The notes beneath the pieces are model-generated. The model searched no databases, had not been told where the DNA came from, and saw only the letters and a list, made by a program, of their open reading frames with translations. A program made the translations under genes and the position numbers. Below are positions 1 to 8,333 of a stretch of DNA of 64,000 nt, piece after piece; position 1 is the first letter of the stretch, and the number at the start of each line of letters is the position of its first letter. The DNA is taken from assembly GCA_902615325.1 (NCBI GenBank), contig CACMOJ010000006.1:1-64000 (forward strand). The letters run 5' to 3'. Origin of the DNA: an uncultured SAR116 cluster alpha proteobacterium (GTDB lineage Bacteria > Pseudomonadota > Alphaproteobacteria > Puniceispirillales > Marisalimonadaceae).

Positions 1-111
1 ATAAATTTTTTAGATAAATTTAAATCAATTTTTGAAATTATTTGGTATGTTTTAAACGCATATTTCATAATGTTTGTAATATGGATAAACTTAAATTTAG
101 AAAAAGATTAA
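1..111 (+). CDS. C-terminal end of a membrane protein (truncated by window start)
   Basis: Frame 1 open from base 1 to TAA at 109-111: INFLDKFKSIFEIIWYVLNAYFIMFVIWINLNLEKD, with one hydrophobic helix; converges on the next gene. Confidence 0.4.
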   Translation: MNFLDKFKSIFEIIWYVLNAYFIMFVIWINLNLEKD

Positions 112-118
112 GCTTACA

Positions 119-1237
119 TTAAAACCTTTTCGCAGCTACTACCATTGATTTTAATTTTTCAAATACAATATCCTCGTCAACATTGCCATAACCTGCGAAA
201 GTACCAAAACCACAGTCTGATCCAGCTATGACTCTGTCTAAACCAACAATATTGACAAATTTCTCTAGTCTTTGACAAATTAAGTCCGGATGCTCAACAA
301 AGTTACTTGTAGAATCTATAACACCTGGTATTAGAATTTTTGTTTCAGGTATTTTACTTTTTAAGTCATCAAATATTTTCCATTCGTGAGCATGTCTTGG
401 ATTGGAAGATTCAAATAAAATATAATTACCTCTAAAAGACATTATAACTTCGAAAATTTTACTTATTGAAATATCATCAATATGGGGACCTTCGTAATTT
501 CCCCAACACACATGCATTCGTAACATACTTGGATCAATTTTACGAAGACTGTGATTTAAAATTTCCATATTTTTATTTGCAATTTTTATAAATTCTCTAT
601 CACTTAATTCTGAGAAAATCATGTGTCTAGACAAAGCTAAGTCCGGACAATCTAATTGTAAGTTTAATCCTGAATTTGAAATAAGATTAAATTCTTTTTC
701 CATAGCTTCAGATATAGCTACGAGATATTCAGTTCTTGTTTTGTAAAAATAATTAGCAAGAAATAATGATATAACGCCTGGTGAAGCTGAATTCATAAAT
801 CCTTTAGATAAATTATTTTTTTTCATAGCACTTTTCAAATTTTTTATATCAGCAATAAGTTCCTTGTCACCTTTAGAAGAAATTTCAGAGATACAACAAG
901 GTCTTGAATAAGTTGGTGTGCCTCCACTTTCAGCTAATTTCTTCAAATAGCCAGGAAATCTTTTGAGATCTGATGGTGCATTTCTAGGACTGTCACCTGC
1001 AAATCCATTATATCTGTCTTTCACATAAGTTGCATAAGATATTTTTGACATCTCCCCATCAGATATAATATCAATCCCAACTTCTTTTTGTTTTTTTACA
1101 ATGTCAAAAACTGAGTCTTTTACAATTTTGTTAAATGTGTTCTCATCATAAATTTGATTATTTTCTTTTTTAAAAAGAAGATCAGTCAATTTTTTGCTTC
1201 TGGGCAATGAACCAACATGTGTTGTTAAAATTGTCAT
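119..1237 (-). CDS. Cobalamin-independent methionine synthase (MetE C-terminal domain)-like protein
   Basis: 372 aa; N-term TTHVGSLPR; HVC and SDCGFG motifs match the MetE zinc-site pattern (HxC ... C); no MetE N-terminal domain. Confidence 0.8.
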   Translation of the reverse strand: MTILTTHVGSLPRSKKLTDLLFKKENNQIYDENTFNKIVKDSVFDIVKKQKEVGIDIISDGEMSKISYATYVKDRYNGFAGDSPRNAPSDLKRFPGYLKKLAESGGTPTYSRPCCISEISSKGDKELIADIKNLKSAMKKNNLSKGFMNSASPGVISLFLANYFYKTRTEYLVAISEAMEKEFNLISNSGLNLQLDCPDLALSRHMIFSELSDREFIKIANKNMEILNHSLRKIDPSMLRMHVCWGNYEGPHIDDISISKIFEVIMSFRGNYILFESSNPRHAHEWKIFDDLKSKIPETKILIPGVIDSTSNFVEHPDLICQRLEKFVNIVGLDRVIAGSDCGFGTFAGYGNVDEDIVFEKLKSMVVAAKRF

Positions 1238-2208
1238 TAAGAAGTTCTTAGGTGAGTTAACCCAGCAGGGTCATCTGTGGGAATCACTTGATATATTGAA
1301 GACATATATGGTTTAGTTGTTTTAAGATTGAAATTTATATTTTTGGGAACTGACAGTGTATCACCCGGATTTAAAGTTAAATTAAATATTTCTGATTCTA
1401 TATTCCAACAGCCTTCAACAGGCATTAATACAGTATCTCTATCAGAAAAATTTTTAATTTTATTTGCACATTTCTCAGATATAAAATTTACTTCAAAACC
1501 TGGTTTGTCATAAATAACCCCATGTTCTCCAATAACTGAAACAAAATTTCGTTTTGACAAGGAATATAAATCCAAATATCTAGCCACATAAAATGGCGTA
1601 ATTTCACTAGCTTCTATTTCAGGAAATTGTGATAATTCTTTTTTAGTTAACGCGGCCATTTCTTTTTCGTTATGAGGCAAATTTTGTCCTATTTTAGTGT
1701 CATAAATTTTTCCTTTTTCAGATAAAATTAGACCATGTTGTTTAGCATCATTTAAAACTTTTGGTGCCCAAATCACTCCACCACCTGCATCATTTCCACC
1801 TAACACAGCCATTAGCATGCCATATGTTTCACCTATATTTTCAAAACCTCTAAAAATACCTGTGGGAATGTTAAATATATCTCCTTTTTCAAGAATAACT
1901 TCACCAGCATCACCATTAATTCCCCAAAAAAATCTCCATTTACCAAATAAAACAAAGAATACTTCAGCTGTCCTGTGGCTATGTAGTGAGTTATTGCATT
2001 TAGGTGGTTGGCCAGCAGCTCCAATATTAAAACCGTGAGGTATATTAATATGAACGTGTTGATCAGGATTTTCAGAAACTCCTGCACCAATAATTGTAAA
2101 ATTTTCCTTTAAATTTGAACCAGGTGTATGAGCATCAATGAAAGCAGTTTTGCAAGGTACTAATTCACCAAATCTTACTAGCCTGTCTTGAATATTGAAA
2201 TTACTCAT
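1237..2208 (-). CDS. Cupin domain protein, probable two-cupin (gentisate dioxygenase-like fold)
   Basis: Cupin-like stretch NNSLHSHRTAEVFFVLFGKWRFFWG..GEVILEKGDIFNIPTG plus a second C-terminal cupin-like stretch; start set at internal Met (MSNFNIQ), the ORF track start is 2244. Confidence 0.7.
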   Translation of the reverse strand: MSNFNIQDRLVRFGELVPCKTAFIDAHTPGSNLKENFTIIGAGVSENPDQHVHINIPHGFNIGAAGQPPKCNNSLHSHRTAEVFFVLFGKWRFFWGINGDAGEVILEKGDIFNIPTGIFRGFENIGETYGMLMAVLGGNDAGGGVIWAPKVLNDAKQHGLILSEKGKIYDTKIGQNLPHNEKEMAALTKKELSQFPEIEASEITPFYVARYLDLYSLSKRNFVSVIGEHGVIYDKPGFEVNFISEKCANKIKNFSDRDTVLMPVEGCWNIESEIFNLTLNPGDTLSVPKNINFNLKTTKPYMSSIYQVIPTDDPAGLTHLRTS

Positions 2209-2222
2209 TAATGTCAGTATAA

Positions 2223-3185
2223 TTAAAGTAATATCTGTTTCCAAATAGATATTTCATCAAAGATGACATATTCCCTAATTATTCCAGTTTTTCCAAATTC
2301 AATATGAGATATACCAGCAATTTCAATATTCTTTTGCGATGGAAATCCGTAATATCCACTGTTCAAATGTTTTCCCTTAATTGTCCACCTTATGGTAACT
2401 CGGGGGGGTAACATTAGTTCTGTAATTCCAGAATAAAAGTGTATAGTCAATTCTAAGTTTTCAAAACAATTCAAAAAATCTGACCATATTTTTTTTATTT
2501 GTTCATGTGAATAATTTATTTTTCCTCCTGGCCAAAAAGTTTGGGCGGATCTTTCATATTTATTTTTTATTAAATTAAAATTCTTATCAATTAACTTTTT
2601 AAAATAATAAATATATGTTTCAGTAAATTCATTAGAATTATTTTTGATAATATTCTTGTAATCGAAAGCATTTGAAATAGAATCCAAACTACTTCTGTTA
2701 AAGACCTTTTCTTTAATTTTCATTTTCACAAATGTTTTTGTAGTTAATCCTAGTTGATTTAAAATAGCACTTTCATCTCTTACTATCCATTCTTCAACAA
2801 CTTTGTTATCTATTATAAAACAATCAGCAATAACCCTATACATGATACTTTTCTCAGTTGATTTCCCATAAAAACCATTACCTTTATGCGTTGCCGTAGA
2901 CAAAATTCTGTGAGAGCTTAAAAAACCATTTTTATAATCACCAGACCAAATGACATCTTCCCCAATTAATTGCCTATCAGGAAATTGATTTAAAGTATCC
3001 TTCGTAGAGTCAATTACATCTTTACATTTATAAGTTGTATTCCTCGGGGACCTTACAATGACATCTTCATTATAGTAATCATAGATAGAATTAATTTGTT
3101 TACTTTCCCAAATCTCTTGTGTAATTCCATATATGAATTTTTCAACTTCTAAATCTTTACCGATTTGGAGTTTATTTTTTTTCAT
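2223..3185 (-). CDS. Tandem SnoaL/NTF2-like (ester cyclase-like) protein
   Basis: 320 aa; two successive NTF2-like stretches (YYNEDVIVRSPRN..EEWIVRDESAILNQLG and FWPGGKINYSHEQI..IREYVIFDEISIWKQI). Confidence 0.6.
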   Translation of the reverse strand: MKKNKLQIGKDLEVEKFIYGITQEIWESKQINSIYDYYNEDVIVRSPRNTTYKCKDVIDSTKDTLNQFPDRQLIGEDVIWSGDYKNGFLSSHRILSTATHKGNGFYGKSTEKSIMYRVIADCFIIDNKVVEEWIVRDESAILNQLGLTTKTFVKMKIKEKVFNRSSLDSISNAFDYKNIIKNNSNEFTETYIYYFKKLIDKNFNLIKNKYERSAQTFWPGGKINYSHEQIKKIWSDFLNCFENLELTIHFYSGITELMLPPRVTIRWTIKGKHLNSGYYGFPSQKNIEIAGISHIEFGKTGIIREYVIFDEISIWKQILL

Positions 3186-3193
3186 AATTTTAA

Positions 3194-4066
3194 TTATCCC
3201 TTTACTGCGCCTTGTGTAAGACCACTTACTATTTTTTTTTGAAAAAACATCACGAGTATAAAAAGTGGAACAGTTGCTGAAACAACAGCTGCAACTGCAA
3301 ACATTACATTTCCTTCAGTATAAGTTGTTCCTAAAAAAGCAGCAATTTTTGGTATCATTGTTCTATTTTCGTCTGATAACAACATAGCAGTTACTGCAAA
3401 ATCATTATAGGCTAACAAAAAACTAAACAAACCTGTTGTAATCACACCAGGCCACATAACAGGAATAATAACGTGTCTAAATGCCTGAAATTGTGAACAT
3501 CCGTCTACCTTTGCACTTTCATCTAGTTCTTTAGGTATATTCTGAAAAAAAGAATGTAACATCCAAAGCGTAAAGGGCTGATTAATTGATACAAGTACAA
3601 TTATAGTTGTTGGTAATATTCCCCAGATATTCCACTCAAAAAAAGGTGGTAGGTATCCGGCCACTAGAGTGATTGGAGGCATTGCTCTAAAAATCAATGC
3701 TGTTATTAAAAGCCAAAAAGTATATTTATAATTTGATCTAGATAAAGCATATGCCCCTAATGTTCCAATTGTAAGTGAAGTTAAGACAACAAAAAAACAA
3801 ACTAAAGCTGAGTTTACAAAAGATCTCCAAAATTCTTCTTGGACCCAAGCTCCTTCATAACCAGCTCCAGTAAATTGGGAATTATAAGTATCTAAAGTAT
3901 TCTTGCCAGTCACTGCATTATACCAATTAGAGATTGAAAAAAAATCAAGTTCCACTTTAAAAGAACCCCAAAATGTCCAAAAAAAAGGGAACGAGGCTAA
4001 AAATACCCAAATAATGATAAATGAGTAGATTAATATGGAAAATCTGTTTGAGTTAGTCCTTTTCAT
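3194..4066 (-). CDS. Carbohydrate-type ABC transporter permease (MalG-like)
   Basis: 290 aa, multi-TM, EAA-type loop ELDESAKVDGCSQFQAFRHVIIPVMWPG. Confidence 0.9.
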   Translation of the reverse strand: MKRTNSNRFSILIYSFIIIWVFLASFPFFWTFWGSFKVELDFFSISNWYNAVTGKNTLDTYNSQFTGAGYEGAWVQEEFWRSFVNSALVCFFVVLTSLTIGTLGAYALSRSNYKYTFWLLITALIFRAMPPITLVAGYLPPFFEWNIWGILPTTIIVLVSINQPFTLWMLHSFFQNIPKELDESAKVDGCSQFQAFRHVIIPVMWPGVITTGLFSFLLAYNDFAVTAMLLSDENRTMIPKIAAFLGTTYTEGNVMFAVAAVVSATVPLFILVMFFQKKIVSGLTQGAVKG

Positions 4067-5088
4067 TTTTTAAACTTAAAATCCTTCCAGGTTCTTAGTA
4101 AAACTGGTGAAAGCAAAATAATTACGCCTATTATTGTCAATATGGAGCTAGTAGCTGCAGCTGAAAGCTGTCGTGTTTCACCACCTAAGTCATTAAAAAT
4201 AATCCAGCTTAACGAAGTTGCATGCGCTTCTGCGCTAAAACCAACGATAGGTTCAAATACTCGAAAATTGTCCATTAATTGCATAAGTGTAACAAATGTA
4301 ATTAATGGCATTAAATGAGGAATAATAATATAGATCACTTCTTCAAACGTATTAGCACCGTCAATCTTTGCAGATTCAAGCTGATCTTTTGGTACAGTCT
4401 GCAATCCTGCATAAAATACTATGAAGGAAAATGGTATCGCATGCCATACGCCATATACAATTAACATTATCCAAGTTAATGTAGTGGAAGCTTTAAGAGA
4501 TAAGTTAGGATCATTAAACAACCATTGGATTAAATTTCCAATTATACCTCGTGAATCAATCATCCAAAATAATATTATTGAGCCTATAAGAGGAGTCACA
4601 ATCATAGGTAAAAGAGAAAAAAAAATTACTATTCCTCTTAATTTTTTACTTATTGAATTTACACCTAAAGCGATCAGTAAACCAAGTAATAGCATTATGG
4701 GTGTAACTGTGAAGGTGAAGGTAAGTGTAAAAAAAACAGCTTTATAAAATGGAAGATTACTTAAAGATTGAATAAATGAAAAAATATTTTCAGAGTTATT
4801 CCATATAAGTTTAAAATTTTCAATCGCCAGGTGCCCTCTATCAAAATAAATATCTAATCCAACAAATTTACCTAAGGGCTCCGACTGTTTTAAATTTTTT
4901 GTTGCTTCGTGGTCAATCGATGTAACTTTTTTGCATCCAAAAGGGTCACAATTTTCAACGGTGATAAGTACATTTTCGTGAGGTGTGTGGACTGATTGTA
5001 AGACAACAGAAATAATTGGTAAAAAAATAAAAATCAACATTGCCAAAAATGTTGGCAAAATGAACCAGAAAAAAGTTTTGTGCTTCAT
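4063..5088 (-). CDS. Carbohydrate-type ABC transporter permease (MalF-like)
   Basis: 341 aa, EAA loop DQLESAKIDGANTFEEVIYIIIPHLMP; 4-bp overlap with the next permease. Confidence 0.9.
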   Translation of the reverse strand: MKHKTFFWFILPTFLAMLIFIFLPIISVVLQSVHTPHENVLITVENCDPFGCKKVTSIDHEATKNLKQSEPLGKFVGLDIYFDRGHLAIENFKLIWNNSENIFSFIQSLSNLPFYKAVFFTLTFTFTVTPIMLLLGLLIALGVNSISKKLRGIVIFFSLLPMIVTPLIGSIILFWMIDSRGIIGNLIQWLFNDPNLSLKASTTLTWIMLIVYGVWHAIPFSFIVFYAGLQTVPKDQLESAKIDGANTFEEVIYIIIPHLMPLITFVTLMQLMDNFRVFEPIVGFSAEAHATSLSWIIFNDLGGETRQLSAAATSSILTIIGVIILLSPVLLRTWKDFKFKK

Positions 5089-5097
5089 AATTCAAAG

Positions 5098-5120
5098 CTA
5101 GAGAGAACGTGTCTCTCTAG
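5098..5120 (-). terminator. Intercistronic hairpin between solute-binding protein and permease genes
   Basis: Perfect 9-bp arms CTAGAGAGA / TCTCTCTAG with 5-nt loop. Confidence 0.6.
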
Positions 5121-5136
5121 TTGATTGGATTTTATT

Positions 5137-6366
5137 TTATAAAAAACCTTTTTCTTTTGCAGCTGCACGATAAGCATCTTCAATATCAGATAAAGTTTTT
5201 TTTGCGTTTTCCTTACCTTGCATAAAATCTGCAATTTCTGCACCTATAGCTGAATGCATTAGACCAGCATACGGCAGCATTGGGTAAGGTGTTGTATTCA
5301 TTTTTGCTGCAGCAAAAACACCTCTAGCTGCATCTGTTGGAGTATATCCATCTAAAAGCCAAACTGCTTGCTTTCTAACTTTATCATCCTTAATTATAGA
5401 TGGATCAATTGCATTCATCATAGCAATGAAAGTAGCTTCAGCTTCAGTATCACTTATTTTTTTAGCAACGGTCCAACCATCCCAAAAAAGTGTAGATGCT
5501 GGAATATTACCACCACCAACAGTCATTGGACCCGCTATATCCATACCTTTTTTAACCGCATCAGAAACTCCGTCTGCATCAGTTAGGGTGGCAGCTCTAC
5601 TTCCCCACATATTCATCAAGATAACGTTACCAGCTCTAAATTCTGCATTTGTAGCATTACTATCATGAGTTAAAAAATCTGGGTTCATATATTCAGATAA
5701 AGATTTCATCATGTTTAACGCTTTTATACCAGCATCAGAATTTACATTTGGTTCAGGAGTATTACCTTTAAAATGTTTTCCACCATATCCAATAAACATA
5801 TTATTAAATTCTTGTGCTAAATTCCAACCTGCTTTATAAGCTCCGCCCACGGGATTTTTTGCAAGACCAGATGTACGTATTTTTTTTGCAGCTGATAACA
5901 TTTCTTCATATGTTTTAGGTACAGAAATATTTAGTTTCTCTAAAATATCTTTTCTATAAACTAAATGTTGAGCATTAGCCATGAAAGCGACTGCCATTAC
6001 ATTACCGTTAATTGTGATAAGTTGATTTTTCTTAAGTTTTGAACCGTGTTTTTTTACTAAATCGTCTAAAGGTCTAATTAAATCGTTGTTTAAAAGTGCA
6101 ACAATGGACGTATTTGCTACTATAGCAGACGTATATTCCGCTGGTTCACTACTCATTCCAGCTACATTAATTTTTTGATGGTCAGCTGTTAAGTTTGTCT
6201 TAACTTCAGCACCCTTACATTTTTTTGCACCTGCGCCGACTGTTTGTATAGCTGGAAATTCGTTTCCAACAACACTCACTCTTGCTTTAATTTCGCAGGC
6301 AAAAGAATTTTTTATTAAAAAAAACAAAAAACTTGTTATCAAAAAAGTGTACTTTATTAAATTCAT
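5137..6366 (-). CDS. ABC transporter extracellular solute-binding protein (family 1, sugar type)
   Basis: 409 aa, signal peptide, SBP-like architecture (YRKDILEKLNISVPKTYEEMLSAAKKI), next to matching permeases. Confidence 0.9.
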   Translation of the reverse strand: MNLIKYTFLITSFLFFLIKNSFACEIKARVSVVGNEFPAIQTVGAGAKKCKGAEVKTNLTADHQKINVAGMSSEPAEYTSAIVANTSIVALLNNDLIRPLDDLVKKHGSKLKKNQLITINGNVMAVAFMANAQHLVYRKDILEKLNISVPKTYEEMLSAAKKIRTSGLAKNPVGGAYKAGWNLAQEFNNMFIGYGGKHFKGNTPEPNVNSDAGIKALNMMKSLSEYMNPDFLTHDSNATNAEFRAGNVILMNMWGSRAATLTDADGVSDAVKKGMDIAGPMTVGGGNIPASTLFWDGWTVAKKISDTEAEATFIAMMNAIDPSIIKDDKVRKQAVWLLDGYTPTDAARGVFAAAKMNTTPYPMLPYAGLMHSAIGAEIADFMQGKENAKKTLSDIEDAYRAAAKEKGFL

Positions 6367-6383
6367 ATTTTACTCCAATCTAT

Positions 6384-7424
6384 TTATAAATGAATTCCAG
6401 TTTTTGAATCAAAAAAATGACATAAATCATTTAGTATTTTTACTGATACAATTTCACCAATTTTTAAGGAAAAGTTATTAGAGGTTTTTACATTTAATAA
6501 ACAATTTTTAATATTAAGTGTAACTATAGTACTATCCCCTAACAATTCTATTGAATAAATTGGCCCAGTGAAATTACCTGCATTTTGAATAGTAGCATCT
6601 TCAGCCCTAAATCCAAGTATATATTTCCCATCTTTAATATTAATTTTTGAAAATTTTAAATCTGGAGAAATTGATGTTTTATCTCTAATAGAAATTGGAA
6701 TTAAGTTCATGGGAGGGCTTCCTATAAAAGAAGCAACAAAGGTATTTAAAGGTCTATTATAAATTTCTTTTGGAGATCCAATCTGCTGTATTTTTCCATT
6801 ATTCATTACGACAACACGGTCTGCCAATGTCATTGCTTCAACTTGGTCGTGAGTTACGTAAATAGTTGTAATTTTCAGTTTGTTTTGTAAATGTTTTATC
6901 TGGGCTCGTGTTGAAACTCTCAATTTTGCATCTAGGTTAGACAGGGGTTCGTCCATTAAAAAAATGTTTGGATTTCTTACTAAAGCTCTAGCAAGTGCAA
7001 CTCTTTGTTTTTGTCCACCAGATAATTCTGCAGGTTTTCTTTTTAAAAATTTTTCCAATTCAACCATTTTTACGGCTCGCATAACAAGCTTTTCGTGGAG
7101 TGATTTTTTTATTTTTCTAATTTTGAGGGGAAATCTTATATTTTCATAAACAGTCATGTTTGGATATAAACCATATGATTGAAAAACCATGGATATATCT
7201 CTGTCTTTTGGTTCAAGGTCGTTAACTATAATATCATCAATCTTTATAGTTCCTGAAGATAACTCTTCCAGTCCAGCTATCATTCTCATAGTTGTGGTTT
7301 TTCCGCATCCTGATGGTCCTAATAAAACTAAAAATTCTTCATCCTCTATAGTTAAATTAAAGTTGTCAACTGCTTTAAAATCACCCCATGACTTTGAAAC
7401 ATTTTCTAATTTGACTACAGCCAT
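6384..7424 (-). CDS. ABC transporter ATP-binding protein (UgpC/MalK type)
   Basis: Walker A GPSGCGKTT, signature LSGGQKQR, Walker B IFLMDEPLSNLDAKLR, C-terminal TOBE-like region. Confidence 0.95.
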   Translation of the reverse strand: MAVVKLENVSKSWGDFKAVDNFNLTIEDEEFLVLLGPSGCGKTTTMRMIAGLEELSSGTIKIDDIIVNDLEPKDRDISMVFQSYGLYPNMTVYENIRFPLKIRKIKKSLHEKLVMRAVKMVELEKFLKRKPAELSGGQKQRVALARALVRNPNIFLMDEPLSNLDAKLRVSTRAQIKHLQNKLKITTIYVTHDQVEAMTLADRVVVMNNGKIQQIGSPKEIYNRPLNTFVASFIGSPPMNLIPISIRDKTSISPDLKFSKINIKDGKYILGFRAEDATIQNAGNFTGPIYSIELLGDSTIVTLNIKNCLLNVKTSNNFSLKIGEIVSVKILNDLCHFFDSKTGIHL

Positions 7425-7425
7425 T

Positions 7426-8085
7426 TTAAATTTGTTTTTGTGTAAAAAAATGCTTAACTTCCTCGAAAATTTTATATGAAGCTAAGATATTTTTTGTATT
7501 TACTGAATATTCACCAGGAAACAAAATAGTTTTAATGCTAGCTTTTTTTGATGAAGCGAAGCTAACAGGAGTATCTTCAATTGATATTGAATTTTTTTTT
7601 GAAACTTTTAGTTTTTCCATCGCAAAATTATATATATCTGGGTATGGTTTTTTTCTATCACAGTCTTTTTCATACGTAATTAAATCAATGTCATTAAAAT
7701 TAATGTATCTGGATAAACTATCTTTGATAATATCGATAGTTTCTTTAGATGTAGTTGTAATGAATCCAAGCTTGATGTTATTTTTTTTTGCGTAGTCTAT
7801 AATATCTAAAATACCATCTCTTGGTTTAACAGTACCAGAAGTATATTCTCTAAAATATTTAATTTTTAGATTATAAATTTTTTTTACGTCACTGTTTCTA
7901 AGTGTAAATTTTGAATATTCTTTTATTCTTTGTATCCCTCCAGGTTTTTGGATCATATTAATATAATTTCCGATATTCCAGTACCAATCTAATCCAAATT
8001 CTTGAAAAGCCATGTTAAAGGCTTTACGTTGAAATTCAGAAGTTTCTGCAATAGTTCCGATAGAACCAAAAAAAATTGCTTGCAT
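7426..8085 (-). CDS. HAD-superfamily hydrolase (beta-phosphoglucomutase/phosphatase-like)
   Basis: 219 aa, IFFGSIGTIAET, KLGFITTTSKET, IEDTPVSFASSKKASIKTILFPGEY; degenerate motif I. Confidence 0.7.
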   Translation of the reverse strand: MQAIFFGSIGTIAETSEFQRKAFNMAFQEFGLDWYWNIGNYINMIQKPGGIQRIKEYSKFTLRNSDVKKIYNLKIKYFREYTSGTVKPRDGILDIIDYAKKNNIKLGFITTTSKETIDIIKDSLSRYINFNDIDLITYEKDCDRKKPYPDIYNFAMEKLKVSKKNSISIEDTPVSFASSKKASIKTILFPGEYSVNTKNILASYKIFEEVKHFFTQKQI

Positions 8086-8296
8086 ATTTTTACCTAACTA
8101 TGTCTATTTGAGTAATTTAATATAAATTTTTTTTTTTTGAAATAGTATTTGATGATAGGACCTTTAAAAAACTATTTACTTTCTTTTATTATTTTTGGTG
8201 AATTATAAATGTAAAATCTGCAAACTACTTTTGTGACTAGAAAATATGTGATAAAAATTAAATATACAGAATAATTTTGATAATAATAAGAAAAAA

Positions 8297-8317
8297 TGTC
8301 TTTAATTTTTAAAGACA
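8297..8317. promoter_or_regulatory. Palindrome upstream of aldehyde dehydrogenase (candidate operator)
   Basis: TGTCTTTAA-ttt-TTAAAGACA, perfect 9-bp arms, just 5' of the GGAGAG/ATG start region. Confidence 0.4.
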
Positions 8318-8333
8318 AGTTATGGAGAGTATT

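Noticed and set aside
4421-4747. 108-aa plus-strand ORF
   Set aside because: Antisense to the MalF-like permease; shadow ORF
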